DNA of 64,000 bases from Endotrypanum monterogeii (Eukaryota; Euglenozoa; Kinetoplastea; Trypanosomatida; Trypanosomatidae), in contig CM007319.1 of NCBI GenBank assembly GCA_000333855.2, forward strand, positions 1,400,694 to 1,464,693. Reading direction: 5' to 3'. The notes beneath the pieces were generated by a model, which saw only the letters and a program-made list of their open reading frames with translations, did no database searches and was not told where the DNA came from. Of the stretch, positions 48,082 through 58,582 are shown one piece after another. The position numbers and the translations under genes are program-made. How positions within the stretch are numbered: position 1 is the first letter of the stretch; each line of letters starts with the position of its first letter.

Positions 48082-50235
48082 ATGTCACATGTTGATGCCA
48101 AGAGTACTGTCCGCGGCATGACTGATAGCGACTGGCGGCGGCTGCACAGTCGTGTTATTCCCAATCGCGTCCCACTACCAGAGTTCAAGACAATTGTTGT
48201 CGAGGGATTTCTACACGACCATTATCTCGCCAAAGATCTTCACAAAATAATGCAGGAGCTTCGTGACCTCTTGCAGGAGCATGGGGAGCTGAGAGAGGCT
48301 TCTATGCTTCCCTTGAGTGGGAGGAAGCAAGAGCTCTCGCGCGCGGCAGCGACAGCGGTCCGGCTGATGGGCTCTGGACGAGAGGGCATTCCACCTCTGT
48401 GTCGCTCTGCTGACTACACCTCGGCGCCAACGGGGTGTGGTGGTGACCGTCAAAGCTCGACCTCGCCTTCTCTGGGAAGTGTCAGTGATCCTCGACTTTC
48501 CATTAGCGCCGGAGACAGTGCTGAGAAAACAACTTCACGTGAGTTGCCTCAGGAGGCGAGGTCGACTCCGCCCATCACTCCGCGGCGACCGTTGCGGGTG
48601 CTACCACTCACTGATCACATTCACGAAGGGCAATCATTCATCTCTCCTCTCTCTCACAGCTCACTGCCGCAGTCTGCAACTCTACGGCCTTTGTCGGAGA
48701 GTGCTACACCCCTCTCCACGCCATTGACGAGATGCGCTGGGGGTGATGCATTGTGTCCTGATGGCAGCACTGATCCCGCGCCCGTTGGCGCCGGCATGGC
48801 TCCCCCAGAGTCATCGACACGCTTGTCGAACTCATGGGCAGCCGGCGCGCCTGTCGCTTCCTGTATTGTCCGGAATGCAGCGACTTCTCGTCCAGTGCAG
48901 GGTGCCAAGTGCCTTCCTTCAGAGACCCCAGCAGCTTCACCGCTTCTGCCCACTGTGCAGCCCGCGACCGTCTCATCCAACGAGATCGCGCAGCTCAACG
49001 AGTTCGCCTCGCCGTTCTTTCGTGTGCTGAGCGTACAGCGGCGGTTTCAATTGCGCTTTGGATCTTCGGTGCTGCGGTTCGAGGTACCGGTGCAGTACGT
49101 CGAGGCGGTTAATAGGCGTCAACTCCGCGTCTATATGATTCCGCTACGCCATCCCAACACGCCAGCGCGGTGGCCGACAGCGAAGGAGATAGTAGTGTAC
49201 GTAAACAAGCAGTGTGTAATGACACCGTGGAAGCGTTCATGGCCAGATCGAGAGCGTCGAATCGCAGAGACCTACTTACCATTGGACATCACTTATCTGC
49301 TTACCCGCAACGCCGACACGCAGCATCTGCAGGTAGACATTCACAAAAGGGAGTACCACACGCCGGCCGTCTTGGTAGTCGTGCAGCTGCGTTCTGTGGA
49401 GGAGGTGACAGAGCTGATGCTCTCCACGCGGCTGGGGTGCCGGACAGCGGTGCAGGCACGACAGGCGCTCCTGAACAGCCCTTCCAGCTCGAAGGGACTC
49501 ACGTTAACATCCTCCGAAAGTCTGCTGATGTGCAACGATGAGGCGATATATCGTACCTACGCGGAGATCATGGCAGATGACGAGGACGAGGAGGGCCTGG
49601 AGGTAGACGATCCCATTATCACCACGAAGTGCCCCATTTCTCAGCTCCCTCTTTCTATCCCCGTGCGCGGCACGCGGTGCACTCATCTTCAGTGCGTGGA
49701 TTTGAACTCCTTTCTTTTGAGCAGCAACAACGCCTCCTACTGGAATTGCGCGTTGTGTGACGCCGAAATGCGACTCGACGATGTGCGTGTCGACACAATA
49801 CTTTGGAGGTACCTGTGTACTCTGGAGTCTCTGGACGCCTACCCACTGTACCTCCGCTTGTCGGCAAGCGCTTCCTCGACGGGGAAGGATACGAGTTATC
49901 ACTGGCACCCCTCGACCCGCACTGATGAGGACGCTGACATCGTTTTGGATGATAGCGATAGTGAGGGGGAGGAAGAGCGAGCAAGGGAACCGCCATTAGT
50001 CTCCGGCCCTTTGCTGACTTCATCAGGCACGGGATCCATTGACTCCATGGCGCTGCAGAGTGAGGCGACCTCACTGCCAGCCCTCAACGGACAACGGTTC
50101 TCAACATCCCCAGCCGCCTCTGCAAGGGGTGAGCCCTGGGCGGAGGATGCATTCCCTTACCGAAAGCGTATCCGTGACAACGACACGTCGACCGATGAGC
50201 CCCGCGGGACCGCTGACGATCCGATTGAGCTTTGA
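48082..50235 (+). CDS. SIZ1: PIAS/SIZ-type SUMO E3 ligase with SP-RING finger
   Basis: A 717-residue nuclear-type SUMO ligase. The SP-RING (MIZ) finger lies at residues 517-559: CPIS, P-V-R-G-T-R-C533-T-H535, QC538-V-D, then W554-N-C556-A-L-C559, the C-H-C-C zinc set and the signature C-x-H-x-Q-C-x-D. Before it, about 310-450, is a beta-rich region (RRFQLRFGSSVLRFEVPVQYV ... YVNKQC) in the place of the PINIT domain. A SUMO-interacting motif follows the finger: DIVLDDSDSE at 619-628, hydrophobics then acids and serines. The protein ends in another short acidic/hydrophobic tail (DDPIEL). The N-terminal third is Ser/Pro-rich. A SIZ/PIAS ligase is known in T. brucei. ATG at 48082; Met13 is an alternative. 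No SAP domain is obvious. Confidence 0.88.
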   Translation: MSHVDAKSTVRGMTDSDWRRLHSRVIPNRVPLPEFKTIVVEGFLHDHYLAKDLHKIMQELRDLLQEHGELREASMLPLSGRKQELSRAAATAVRLMGSGREGIPPLCRSADYTSAPTGCGGDRQSSTSPSLGSVSDPRLSISAGDSAEKTTSRELPQEARSTPPITPRRPLRVLPLTDHIHEGQSFISPLSHSSLPQSATLRPLSESATPLSTPLTRCAGGDALCPDGSTDPAPVGAGMAPPESSTRLSNSWAAGAPVASCIVRNAATSRPVQGAKCLPSETPAASPLLPTVQPATVSSNEIAQLNEFASPFFRVLSVQRRFQLRFGSSVLRFEVPVQYVEAVNRRQLRVYMIPLRHPNTPARWPTAKEIVVYVNKQCVMTPWKRSWPDRERRIAETYLPLDITYLLTRNADTQHLQVDIHKREYHTPAVLVVVQLRSVEEVTELMLSTRLGCRTAVQARQALLNSPSSSKGLTLTSSESLLMCNDEAIYRTYAEIMADDEDEEGLEVDDPIITTKCPISQLPLSIPVRGTRCTHLQCVDLNSFLLSSNNASYWNCALCDAEMRLDDVRVDTILWRYLCTLESLDAYPLYLRLSASASSTGKDTSYHWHPSTRTDEDADIVLDDSDSEGEEERAREPPLVSGPLLTSSGTGSIDSMALQSEATSLPALNGQRFSTSPAASARGEPWAEDAFPYRKRIRDNDTSTDEPRGTADDPIEL

Positions 50236-51266
50236 GCGTCTACACCCGTATGTTTGTCCTTTTTTATGGTAGTTGTTCCTGATCTCCATTTCTCTTGGAT
50301 GGTGAGTAACACGTCGTCCTATCCTCTCTTTCTTTCAGGGTGGATCGTTGACACAAGCACGTTCTCCGGATGGGTTCACCTGGGAGGGGAGGGGGGAGTG
50401 CATCCAACGAGACTGTTCTCACCTCTTCCCTTATTTCCTCTTTCCTTTTGTAAGGGTTTCTGGCGCGGATGAAAAAAAAAAATTGAAAAAAAACATCAAC
50501 AAGTCTGAACCTTACGGCTAGTCAGATTGAGGCTCTCGGTGCCATTCCTCTCTAGGGTAGATGGTCTTGTCATATTTTTTTCCCGGTTAGGTGGCACCTT
50601 CGGTACTTGACCAACCTCGACAGATGAATAACCTCTAGCAGTGGCGGAAGCACTTCCGCCATTTTTATTTTACTTGCCGTCTTTGTATTTTGGCACTTAC
50701 ACCCTCACAATCCCATCTTCTTCGGCTTTAATCCCCCCGTTCCTGACTCTGCCTCTCTTGCTCAACATATCGCCTACTGCCTCCCACCATTGCTTTCCTT
50801 TTTGGCCGCATTTCTGCCGCGTGATTCACTCAAACCCTGTTACTTCACCGATGCTTTTATCGATATGCTCACCCCACCCTAACAAATACATCTACACATT
50901 TATCTGACACACAACACCGACAGTTTATCATTAGGCAAAACAATTTATCTTTACTCTCTTTTTTCCCCCTTCGAATTGTATCTTAGTTTTAGCCCCTTCT
51001 CCCCCCTTTTTTTCCCCCCTCCCTCCCCCCTCCTCCCCCCTCCTCCTCCTCCCTCCTCCTCCCCTCCCTTCAACGGACCTTTACGATCAACAGCTGTGTC
51101 GTTGACTATTTTTCTTCACCGTCATCATTTCCATTCGCCTTTATTGTTTACGCCGATTTCCCCCCCCTTTTCCCCGTTTCTCTGTGTATCTCGGCTTCGT
51201 TCTTATTGTTCACCCTCGTTCCCTCCTCTTTGTTCTCTTGTGTTGTTCATTTTTCTTCCAGTGCTT

Positions 51267-51293
51267 TTATTATTATTATTATTATTATTATTG
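51267..51293. repeat. (ATT)n triplet repeat
   Basis: About nine ATT units. Confidence 0.9.
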
Positions 51294-51937
51294 TGAGTGT
51301 TGTTGCTGTCGTCCCTTTGTCTGTCTCCCCCTCCCCCTTAAAAAAAAAGAAAAAGAAACCTCTTACCTTCATTCAGTCACTCTCGCTCGCTCAGCTACCC
51401 ACCCATTTTACATTCCTTCTGCGTATTCTTCGTCGTAACCTGCGCGTTTGGCGACCCCTCCTTGCTGTGTGCGTGTGTGTGTGTGTGTGTTATTGTCGAG
51501 CTACCCCTTTTGTCTTCGTGTTTGTGTGTGGTTTGTAAAGCCGATTTTTTTTTTGCTGTTGACGCTGTTTTTTTTTTCTTGTTTCATTGTTTTTTTTTTT
51601 CTTTCTTCTCATTGCTTGTGGACGGTCACGATTCTCAGTCGCATTTTTTTTCTTTTCGGGGGGTCTGGTGAGGGTGTGCACAAGGAACGCTTGCGTTTCG
51701 TTCGCAGCTCGCTGGTTTCGCTTTGATCATCGCCTAAAGGTTTTGCATTGCTTTCTCCCCCGTTTCTCGTTCATTGCCTCCCTTCCTTCAACTTCATCTT
51801 ATCTTTAAGTGTTTCTGTGTCTCTCGTTAGTGCTCGTTTCCCCTAAAGGAACGAGAGAAAAAAGGAAACGCAGCTGTGTTGTTCTCAATTCTGTTCAGTT
51901 CACAGTCCACTCCCTCTCCTGTCTCCACGTTTTTTTC

Positions 51938-51978
51938 ATTATTATTATTATTTGTGTGTGTGTGTGTGTGTGTGTGCA
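51938..51978. repeat. ATT then GT compound repeat
   Basis: Short (ATT)n followed at once by a (GT)n of about twelve units. Confidence 0.9.
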
Positions 51979-52704
51979 TGTGTGTAAGTTAGGAGGAGGG
52001 AGTACCGAAACAGCCTTGTATTACCAAACAGAAGTGCAACTCAAGACAACAAAAAAGGGGAAGCGCACAGACACACGCTCACTTGAAGACAAATACACGC
52101 CAAATTTACCTATCCAACACCCTCACTCTCTCCTAACAATACCAAAAAAAAAAGAAAACTAAAGTATATAAAAAAATTGGAGATAAAGAAGAGTGTTTTT
52201 CATCTCTTCGTTTTTTTTTTCTCCGCTTCCTTCTTCTTCACCTGATCCGCGACCAGAACTATCGTTAAACCACCGTGTCATTCCTCCAGTTTTTCCGACG
52301 TGTTTTTTTTTTCTTTGCTCCCTATTTCGGAAAGGTGACCACTCTCCCTCCCTCTAGAAGTACTTGTTATACACACATACGTTCTCTCGTCTACTATCTG
52401 TTTTTCTTGTCACTCCCTCCCTTCCCCTTCGGCCTCCTATCGCTCCGTTTTCTTCGGTGCCATTCTGTCTCGCTGCTTCTTCTTTTTTTTTTAAATATTA
52501 TTATTCCAATTTTCGAGTTGGGTGTTTGTGTGAGCTTCTCGCAGACGTTCTCTTTTCTTCTGTCTTATTGCAAACACGTACTTACGGGCGCTACAGCAGA
52601 CATTTTATTGGGAAATCTCAACTCTTCCGTGCAATCACCCCACTTTTCTTTCCTGGGGTTAAAGAGGAAGGCTGAATAGGACAAACACGCAAGAAGTTGT
52701 CCTT

Positions 52705-52723
52705 TATATATATATATATATAT
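52705..52723. repeat. (TA)n microsatellite
   Basis: Perfect TA run in the 8.3 kb spacer. Confidence 0.9.
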
Positions 52724-54913
52724 CTGTCTTCTAGTTTTTATTTTCTCCCTTTCCCTGTGACAAAACCACCTCCCCCCCTTTTTTTTTGGTGTTCGCATTT
52801 GTTACGATTTTAACTTGACTGACTCTGTCTCTCGTCTCTCCCCCCTTTGTACTGGGATACACAGTGTTTGCACCGGCGACATCTTTTTTTTTTCCTTTTC
52901 TCGCCTTGTCCTGAGTGTCCTCCTCCGATTGTGGCGACTACATCCACTAGTATCACCTTTTTCTTCTCTCGTGGATCTTTTTCTCCGCGTGCGTGCGCGC
53001 GTGTGTGTGTGGATCATTCGTTTTTTTTTTTTTTGCCACCACAGCACGAGAATCACCACACAAGAGCAACGACCTCTACTTTCTGCTTTTCTCAATTCAC
53101 CTCGGCAAGGCAAATTCCCTCCCCCCCCAAAAAGACAAGACGACAAAAAAATAAGTAAAATCGATTTCTTTCACGAATCATCTTTCCCCTTGAAAGACGT
53201 TAACGTTTTTTTTCTACCCAGAGTCACCTCGGAGAGGAGGAGGTGCCAACAGATACTCTCTCTTTTCATTTTTGTTTTTGTGCTCTTAATACTTGTATCT
53301 TTTTTCTCCCCCTTTTTTTTTATTTTCTTTTCTTAGAGCTTCAAGTAGTCAGGTTGCGTTGCATTGAGAGCGTCTTCGATTTCCCCTCTCCTTTCATCTT
53401 GTTGTTCTGTATCCTCCCGCCCCCCTTTTTTTTTCGTTTTGTGTACGCACCCTTTTTCTCGCGCACCCGCTTTCTCCCCTCTTTGTTCTTCTTTTATCTT
53501 TTTCCCTCGCTTGACCGCTGTTCAGATTCTGCCGTTTCTGTTCTTATTGCTCACTTTTTGCACAGCTTCATAAGGAAAGAAACTCATTTCTTTCTTTCTT
53601 TTTTTCTCTCTCTGCGTTGATACTTCTTTTCTTCTTGATTCAGCCGCTTCTTCTTTTTTTTTCCTGTGATTGTTTCCATCTACCCCTCCACCTCTTTCCC
53701 TTTTTCCCTCTCACACTCTGCAGCTCATCCGTGTGATTTTTTTTTTTTGTTCGGCTTCCCCTCGCATCTTCGTCTTGACTCTTCTCCACTCCTTTTTTCC
53801 CGAGTGTGAAGCAGTTTTTGTTTTTTTTTGTTCGTTATTTATTTTTTTTCGTTTGGCGTTGTTCTCTTCGCGGTATTCTGATACTACTCGGGTGCGCTTT
53901 TCCGTTATTTTAAATATTTTGTTTGGCGCAGCTGGGCATTACTTTTTTTTCTGCTCTTCTTGCCTCTTCCGACCCTTATCGAAACTCGTTTTCATTACTA
54001 CGGTTTCTTTGTGTGCGTCCTATTGCCTCCCGCCACAGGTCTTTTGCCACTTTTCTATCCTCTCGTTTTATTTCCTCTATTTCCTTGCTCTCTCTATATC
54101 ACTTCCTTCCTTTACTTTCTTTCCTCTGCTCTTCCCCCTCCCTCCCGTCTCGCCCCCTTCCGCCTTACGGGTGTGTGACAAGGGCTCGATTACGCGTTTT
54201 GAGGGTCACAATTTGTGACAAAAAAAAAACAGAAAAGAAAGAAGAAAGCATCGAGGACCTATTTTTCTGTTTTTCTGTGGTTTCTTCTATTTGTGTTCTA
54301 GATTGGAGCAAATAGGAAGGGCAACAACAGCACAAACATCACTATTTTCCCCGTCAGCTCCCTGCTATTATCTCTCAACACTTTATTTGTTTGTCTTTTT
54401 TTTTTTAGGTTTCGAGTGACCGACTTATTTTTCATTGCTCTTGGCTCTCCCTCTCCCCCGGTCTTTTAAGCACGCTTACGCGGTTCTTTCTGTGGTGCAG
54501 GCGAGCACAGACATTGGGCACTACTCATCTTAGTGTTTAACTTGGCCTCTCTCGCTTGATTTGTTTCTACTTTCTCTTTCCCCCCTTTTTCGCCACTGTT
54601 CCCCTCGCTTCAGCGTCTTTTTTTTCCCTCTCCTTTCCCTCTCTATCAGTACCTCAGATCGCTCCGTGCCTCTGCTTTTTTTTTTTTGGTGTGACAAGGG
54701 CATACAAGCCCCGCCCCCCCCTCCCGTTCCCTGTCTTTCAAAAACAACAACAGCCATCTTCCACCGCTCGGTTTCGTCACAAAGTACCCCCCCCCCACAC
54801 ACACAGAGAAAAAAAAGACAACTGTGGATAAAGAAAGGGAGTGGATCCAGCAAAAAAAAAAAGGTTCAAGCAGAATAACTCTTTGAGACATCACGGAGAG
54901 AAGAGGGGCTGAT

Positions 54914-54934
54914 CACACACACACACACACACAC
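54914..54934. repeat. (CA)n microsatellite
   Basis: Ten CA units. Confidence 0.9.
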
Positions 54935-56086
54935 TCCAAGCAGAGAAGTGCGGAGGCTTTCTTTATTGATTTTTCATCTTGCTATATTAATATCTGCAAA
55001 TTACACTTTTTTTTTTGTATTCACCCAGCGATTGGCCTTTACATTTTCTGTTTTTGTTTTCCTTTACGCTCGTCTTTTTTTTCCCTCTACTAGCTCAGCT
55101 GCCCCCCTTACAAACTCTTGTCCAACATCACCCCTCTTACCTTTTTTAAATCTTTTACATCGCCCCGCTCCCCACGTCCAAAGGCGTAACGCAAGTTGTC
55201 TGGAAACCCATTTCTCTTCTCCCCCCCTCACCCCATCCCCTTCCTTTCCCTTAAATAGAAAGCAATCATACACATATACACCCCCCCCGGGCGCACACAC
55301 TTACGGGTCTTTTTTCTCTTCCTTTCTTTTATTTACTTTTGGTTTTCAGTTTTCCTGTGCTCACATCTAATTGCCTTCCCCCTCTTCCTCCTCGTCTTTT
55401 TTCTCTTTCATATTTTATTTTTAAACTCCTTCTTCCTATATCGTCAAACTCAAAGGGGTAGCAACAAGAAAACAAAACAAAGCAGAAATCCCTTCCTCTT
55501 TCCCCAAGAAACACCGAAAAAGAGAAGTAATTCCCCTTTGAGTGTAGAAACCCTCACATAGCCACACTGAGCAGCGTGCGCGTCTTCTGCGGAGACAAAA
55601 AAAAAAGTTGTCCAAGAGGAAAAAAAAAAACATCGAAATAAAAAAAAATAGAGGGTCAACACATCATAGAAAGCTGCCAACCCCCCCCTTTTCCTCTTCT
55701 TTTTTCTCATCCTTTTTTTCTGATCTTCTGTGGCTCAAGGTTTTCCCTGCTTTTTTCTGTGAAGTCACAAAACGGCTAGCGACAACGCCTTCCCTAAAAA
55801 AAAAAAAAAGGTGTCTGGTACAGGCAGGCAGACAAGAGAAACACACACAAAGAGTATTCTTGTTCAGTGAGACTTCTGCAGTGGAGAGACTCACGGCACA
55901 CAAGAAAACATCGAAAGGGGTATTATTAAGCTCATATTCCGTCTGACTCTTTTTATTTTCCCAATCCTTCTTGTGCACCACCGTATAAAGATCGTCGTGG
56001 GAGTTCTTCTCTTGGTCTTATATACGTTTATCAAGAGGGACAATAAGTCGACGAACCAAACAGAGGAAGGGATCAGGGGAAAAAAG

Positions 56087-56090
<4 letters not shown>

Positions 56091-56120
<30 letters not shown>
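56091..56120. repeat. (TA)n microsatellite
   Basis: Fifteen TA units. Confidence 0.92.
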
Positions 56121-56612
56121 GCAACTGCAGGTTTGTAATACACAGAGAGATATTGGTTCACTTCTCCTCATTTTTCCAGATATCCTCAAGCGCATACCTC
56201 TTCCTTTTCCCATCTTTTAAATATATTTTTCGGCTTCTTTTTTTATTCATATCGATCTCGAACTGTGCTCTCTGCAAGCCTCCCTTCACCCGACCAAAGT
56301 CGTCTTTCGGAAGGGACGTAATTTTCACGACTCTCAAGTCTTCATAAAAAAAAAATATATATTTTTACTTTTTTTTGTGCGTTCTTTTTTTTTTTTGTGC
56401 TGCGTGGGTAAAATTTTCCTGCGCGCCTCTTTCCCCATCTTCTCCCTGCCTTGGCCTTTATTTGGTGTCCCCCCACTGTTTTCGCTGCGTCTATTTTTCT
56501 CCCCTCGGCCTTCATTTCTTTTTCCATCGATCTCCTCTTTGACGATCAGCTTCACGTTCGTGGTCTTGAGTGTGTGCTTCGGTGTTGTCAGATTTTATCT
56601 CCTCCTCCTTTG

Positions 56613-56618
<6 letters not shown>

Positions 56619-56644
<26 letters not shown>

Positions 56645-56645
56645 T
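56619..56645. repeat. (TA)n microsatellite
   Basis: Thirteen AT units. Confidence 0.92.
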
Positions 56646-57723
56646 TGACCACCACCGCACCTGGCTGTGGCTGCGCTTTTTTTTTCCCACTTCCTCTTCA
56701 TTTTCGCCCCAAGTTTGTGTTAATCGGTTAGGTTCTCATTCATTCTTTCTGCTCACTGTTTTCCCCTGTATATTTGTTTGGTTCTCTTTTTTCTTGATTT
56801 TTTTTCCTCTCTGACGGTGTGCTTGGTTTGGGTGGACGTCTCCAACCTTTTCTAAAGCTCTCTCTTCCCATCACACGTGTCGAGTTGACAAACCCGAGGA
56901 TTTCGTGTCTGTGCATGTTTTGTGCTTGTGTGTTCCTCCCTCCCTTCAGGACAAAGGCATTTTTTTTTTTTCACTGACCAACTTCTTCGTGCGATCGTAA
57001 TCTTCATATTTTCTTCGTGGCTGCGAAGCTGTGCTGTGCAGTGCATCGCCTCTCCTTTTTTTTTCCTTCCTGCTCGCTGCTGCTGCTTTTCAGCGGTAGT
57101 ACACTTCCGAAAAAAAAAAGTTTTGTCTTTTCTCGTGCCCGTTTTTCGATCTTTTTTTTTTGGGGGGGTAACACACCAGTATATCTTTTGTGTGTTTGTG
57201 CGTTTGTTAGGTAGCTTTCTGTAGTCATCGACACCGAAAAAAAAAAAAACGAGGCCTGGCGAGGGACGGTTCCACAAAGAGCAATAGCATAACTGAGAGG
57301 CTGCACACGTGGTGGCGGACGAGGGAGAGAGCTAAACGGTACCACACGAAAAGGAAAAAAAAATCGTAAAGGTGAGGCACATCAAAGGATAAGATTTCTT
57401 ATCCTTTATTTTTTTCTAGTACTGGATCTAGTTTCACACCCAAGTAGCTTCTAGGTGAGGCTAGCACACACAGGCACACTCACGAAAGGCGTGGCGCGTG
57501 ATCATTCTTTTTCCTTCCGCGACTTCTACCCTTTCCAAGAGCTTACAGATCCTCCAAGAAAAAAAAATATATACTTTCACACACGTACGCAGGCACAGAT
57601 ATACGCGCACCCCACCGACAAAGAATATCCTGTCATCCTTGGAAACATCCATTTTTTTTTGTTTTTCTCTGCACGCATCCACACTCCAGTAGGTGTGGTT
57701 TGTTTCCCCAGTTCTCCGAATTG

Positions 57724-57726
<3 letters not shown>

Positions 57727-57757
<31 letters not shown>
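57727..57757. repeat. (TA)n microsatellite
   Basis: Fifteen TA units. Confidence 0.92.
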
Positions 57758-57759
<2 letters not shown>

Positions 57760-58084
57760 GTTTCGCGCCAAAAGTAGAGTGAGGTGACGCTGGAATAAAG
57801 ACTTCATTGACACCCCATCGCGAGCTAAAGAACTCATTCGACACGAAAACACAGCCCCCCCCCCTGAAAAAAAAAACATAACGAGTACATTTATAGGTGT
57901 AGCATTTTTCTTTGCTTTGAGTGTGCACAAAAAGCGTTTTCTTCCCTCTTTCGGTGCCTCAGTCGTTTGCCCTCTCCCTGTTTATTTATTTGTGTTGGTC
58001 TGTGGCTCTCTTTCAGCGTTTTCCCTCCCTTTTCTCGTGGCGTCTTTCTTTTCTCAAAGTGGAATCTGAGTATATTGTGTGTAT

Positions 58085-58087
<3 letters not shown>

Positions 58088-58120
<33 letters not shown>
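58088..58120. repeat. (TA)n microsatellite
   Basis: Fourteen or more TA units with a slightly broken right end. Confidence 0.92.
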
Positions 58121-58121
<1 letters not shown>

Positions 58122-58395
58122 ATCGTTTTCGCTGCAATCTTGTTGTTTGTTTATGTGTGTGAGTAGAGGTGCAACGGGTTCACTATAATTTTTTCATTCC
58201 TCTTTTTTTGTGCCAGTTTGTTTAACGCAAGAGACTGTTTTTCCCCTTCCTCATTGTCGAGTCACCCTTGCCGCTCTTCAAAGCGACGCGTACACGGTCA
58301 CGCGTCCTTTTGTGCTGTCGAGACGGTCGACCTTTCGGGACTCCGTTCGTCAATCACGTTGAATCGAGACTTTAGGCCATATTTTATTATTAGTA

Positions 58396-58429
58396 TTTTT
58401 TTTTTCGCGTCTGTTTCTCTCTCTCTGAG
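58396..58429 (+). promoter_or_regulatory. Predicted trans-splice acceptor of 4E-IP1
   Basis: T/C tract (58396-58426) ending in CTGAG, AG at 58428-58429. There is no AG in the 80-odd bases before the ATG, so the acceptor must be at least that far upstream; this one would give a 153-base 5' UTR. Confidence 0.5.
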
Positions 58430-58500
58430 GTCAATAAGAAAGAGCTCAGCTTGAAGTGGATATCGAGGGGCAACAGAAAGAAAAAAAACAGAAAAAAGAC

Positions 58501-58560
58501 CGCATTCATTCATTCATTTTCTTCTCACGTCACTTTCTTTATTATTATTATTATTATTGC
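58501..58560 (+). repeat. CATT and ATT repeats in the predicted 5' UTR of 4E-IP1
   Basis: CATT units at about 58504-58519 and (ATT)n at about 58541-58559, between the predicted acceptor and the ATG. Confidence 0.8.
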
Positions 58561-58582
58561 CTTCGTGCGTTGAATCCGTGCC

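Larger units (their letters stand above)
50236..58582 (+). other. 8.3 kb pyrimidine-rich region without a credible gene
   Basis: The longest gene-free stretch in the window. The plus strand is dominated by T and C (long CT tracts at about 50970-51070, 53280-53520 and 53950-54160), with dozens of T- and A-runs of eight or more. Microsatellites occur at 51267-51293, 51473-51491, 51938-51978, 52705-52723, 54914-54934, 56091-56120, 56619-56645, 57727-57757 and 58088-58120. Frames here are Phe/Ser/Leu-rich on plus and Lys/Arg/Glu-rich on minus, as expected by chance from such composition. It probably contains the SUMO ligase 3' UTR, intergenic RNA and the 4E-IP1 5' UTR. Confidence 0.7.

Noticed and set aside
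53670..54218. Plus-strand 182-codon frame in the 8.3 kb spacer
   Set aside because: Phe/Leu/Ser-rich translation of CT-rich DNA; the hydrophobic stretches mimic membrane spans but have no pattern.
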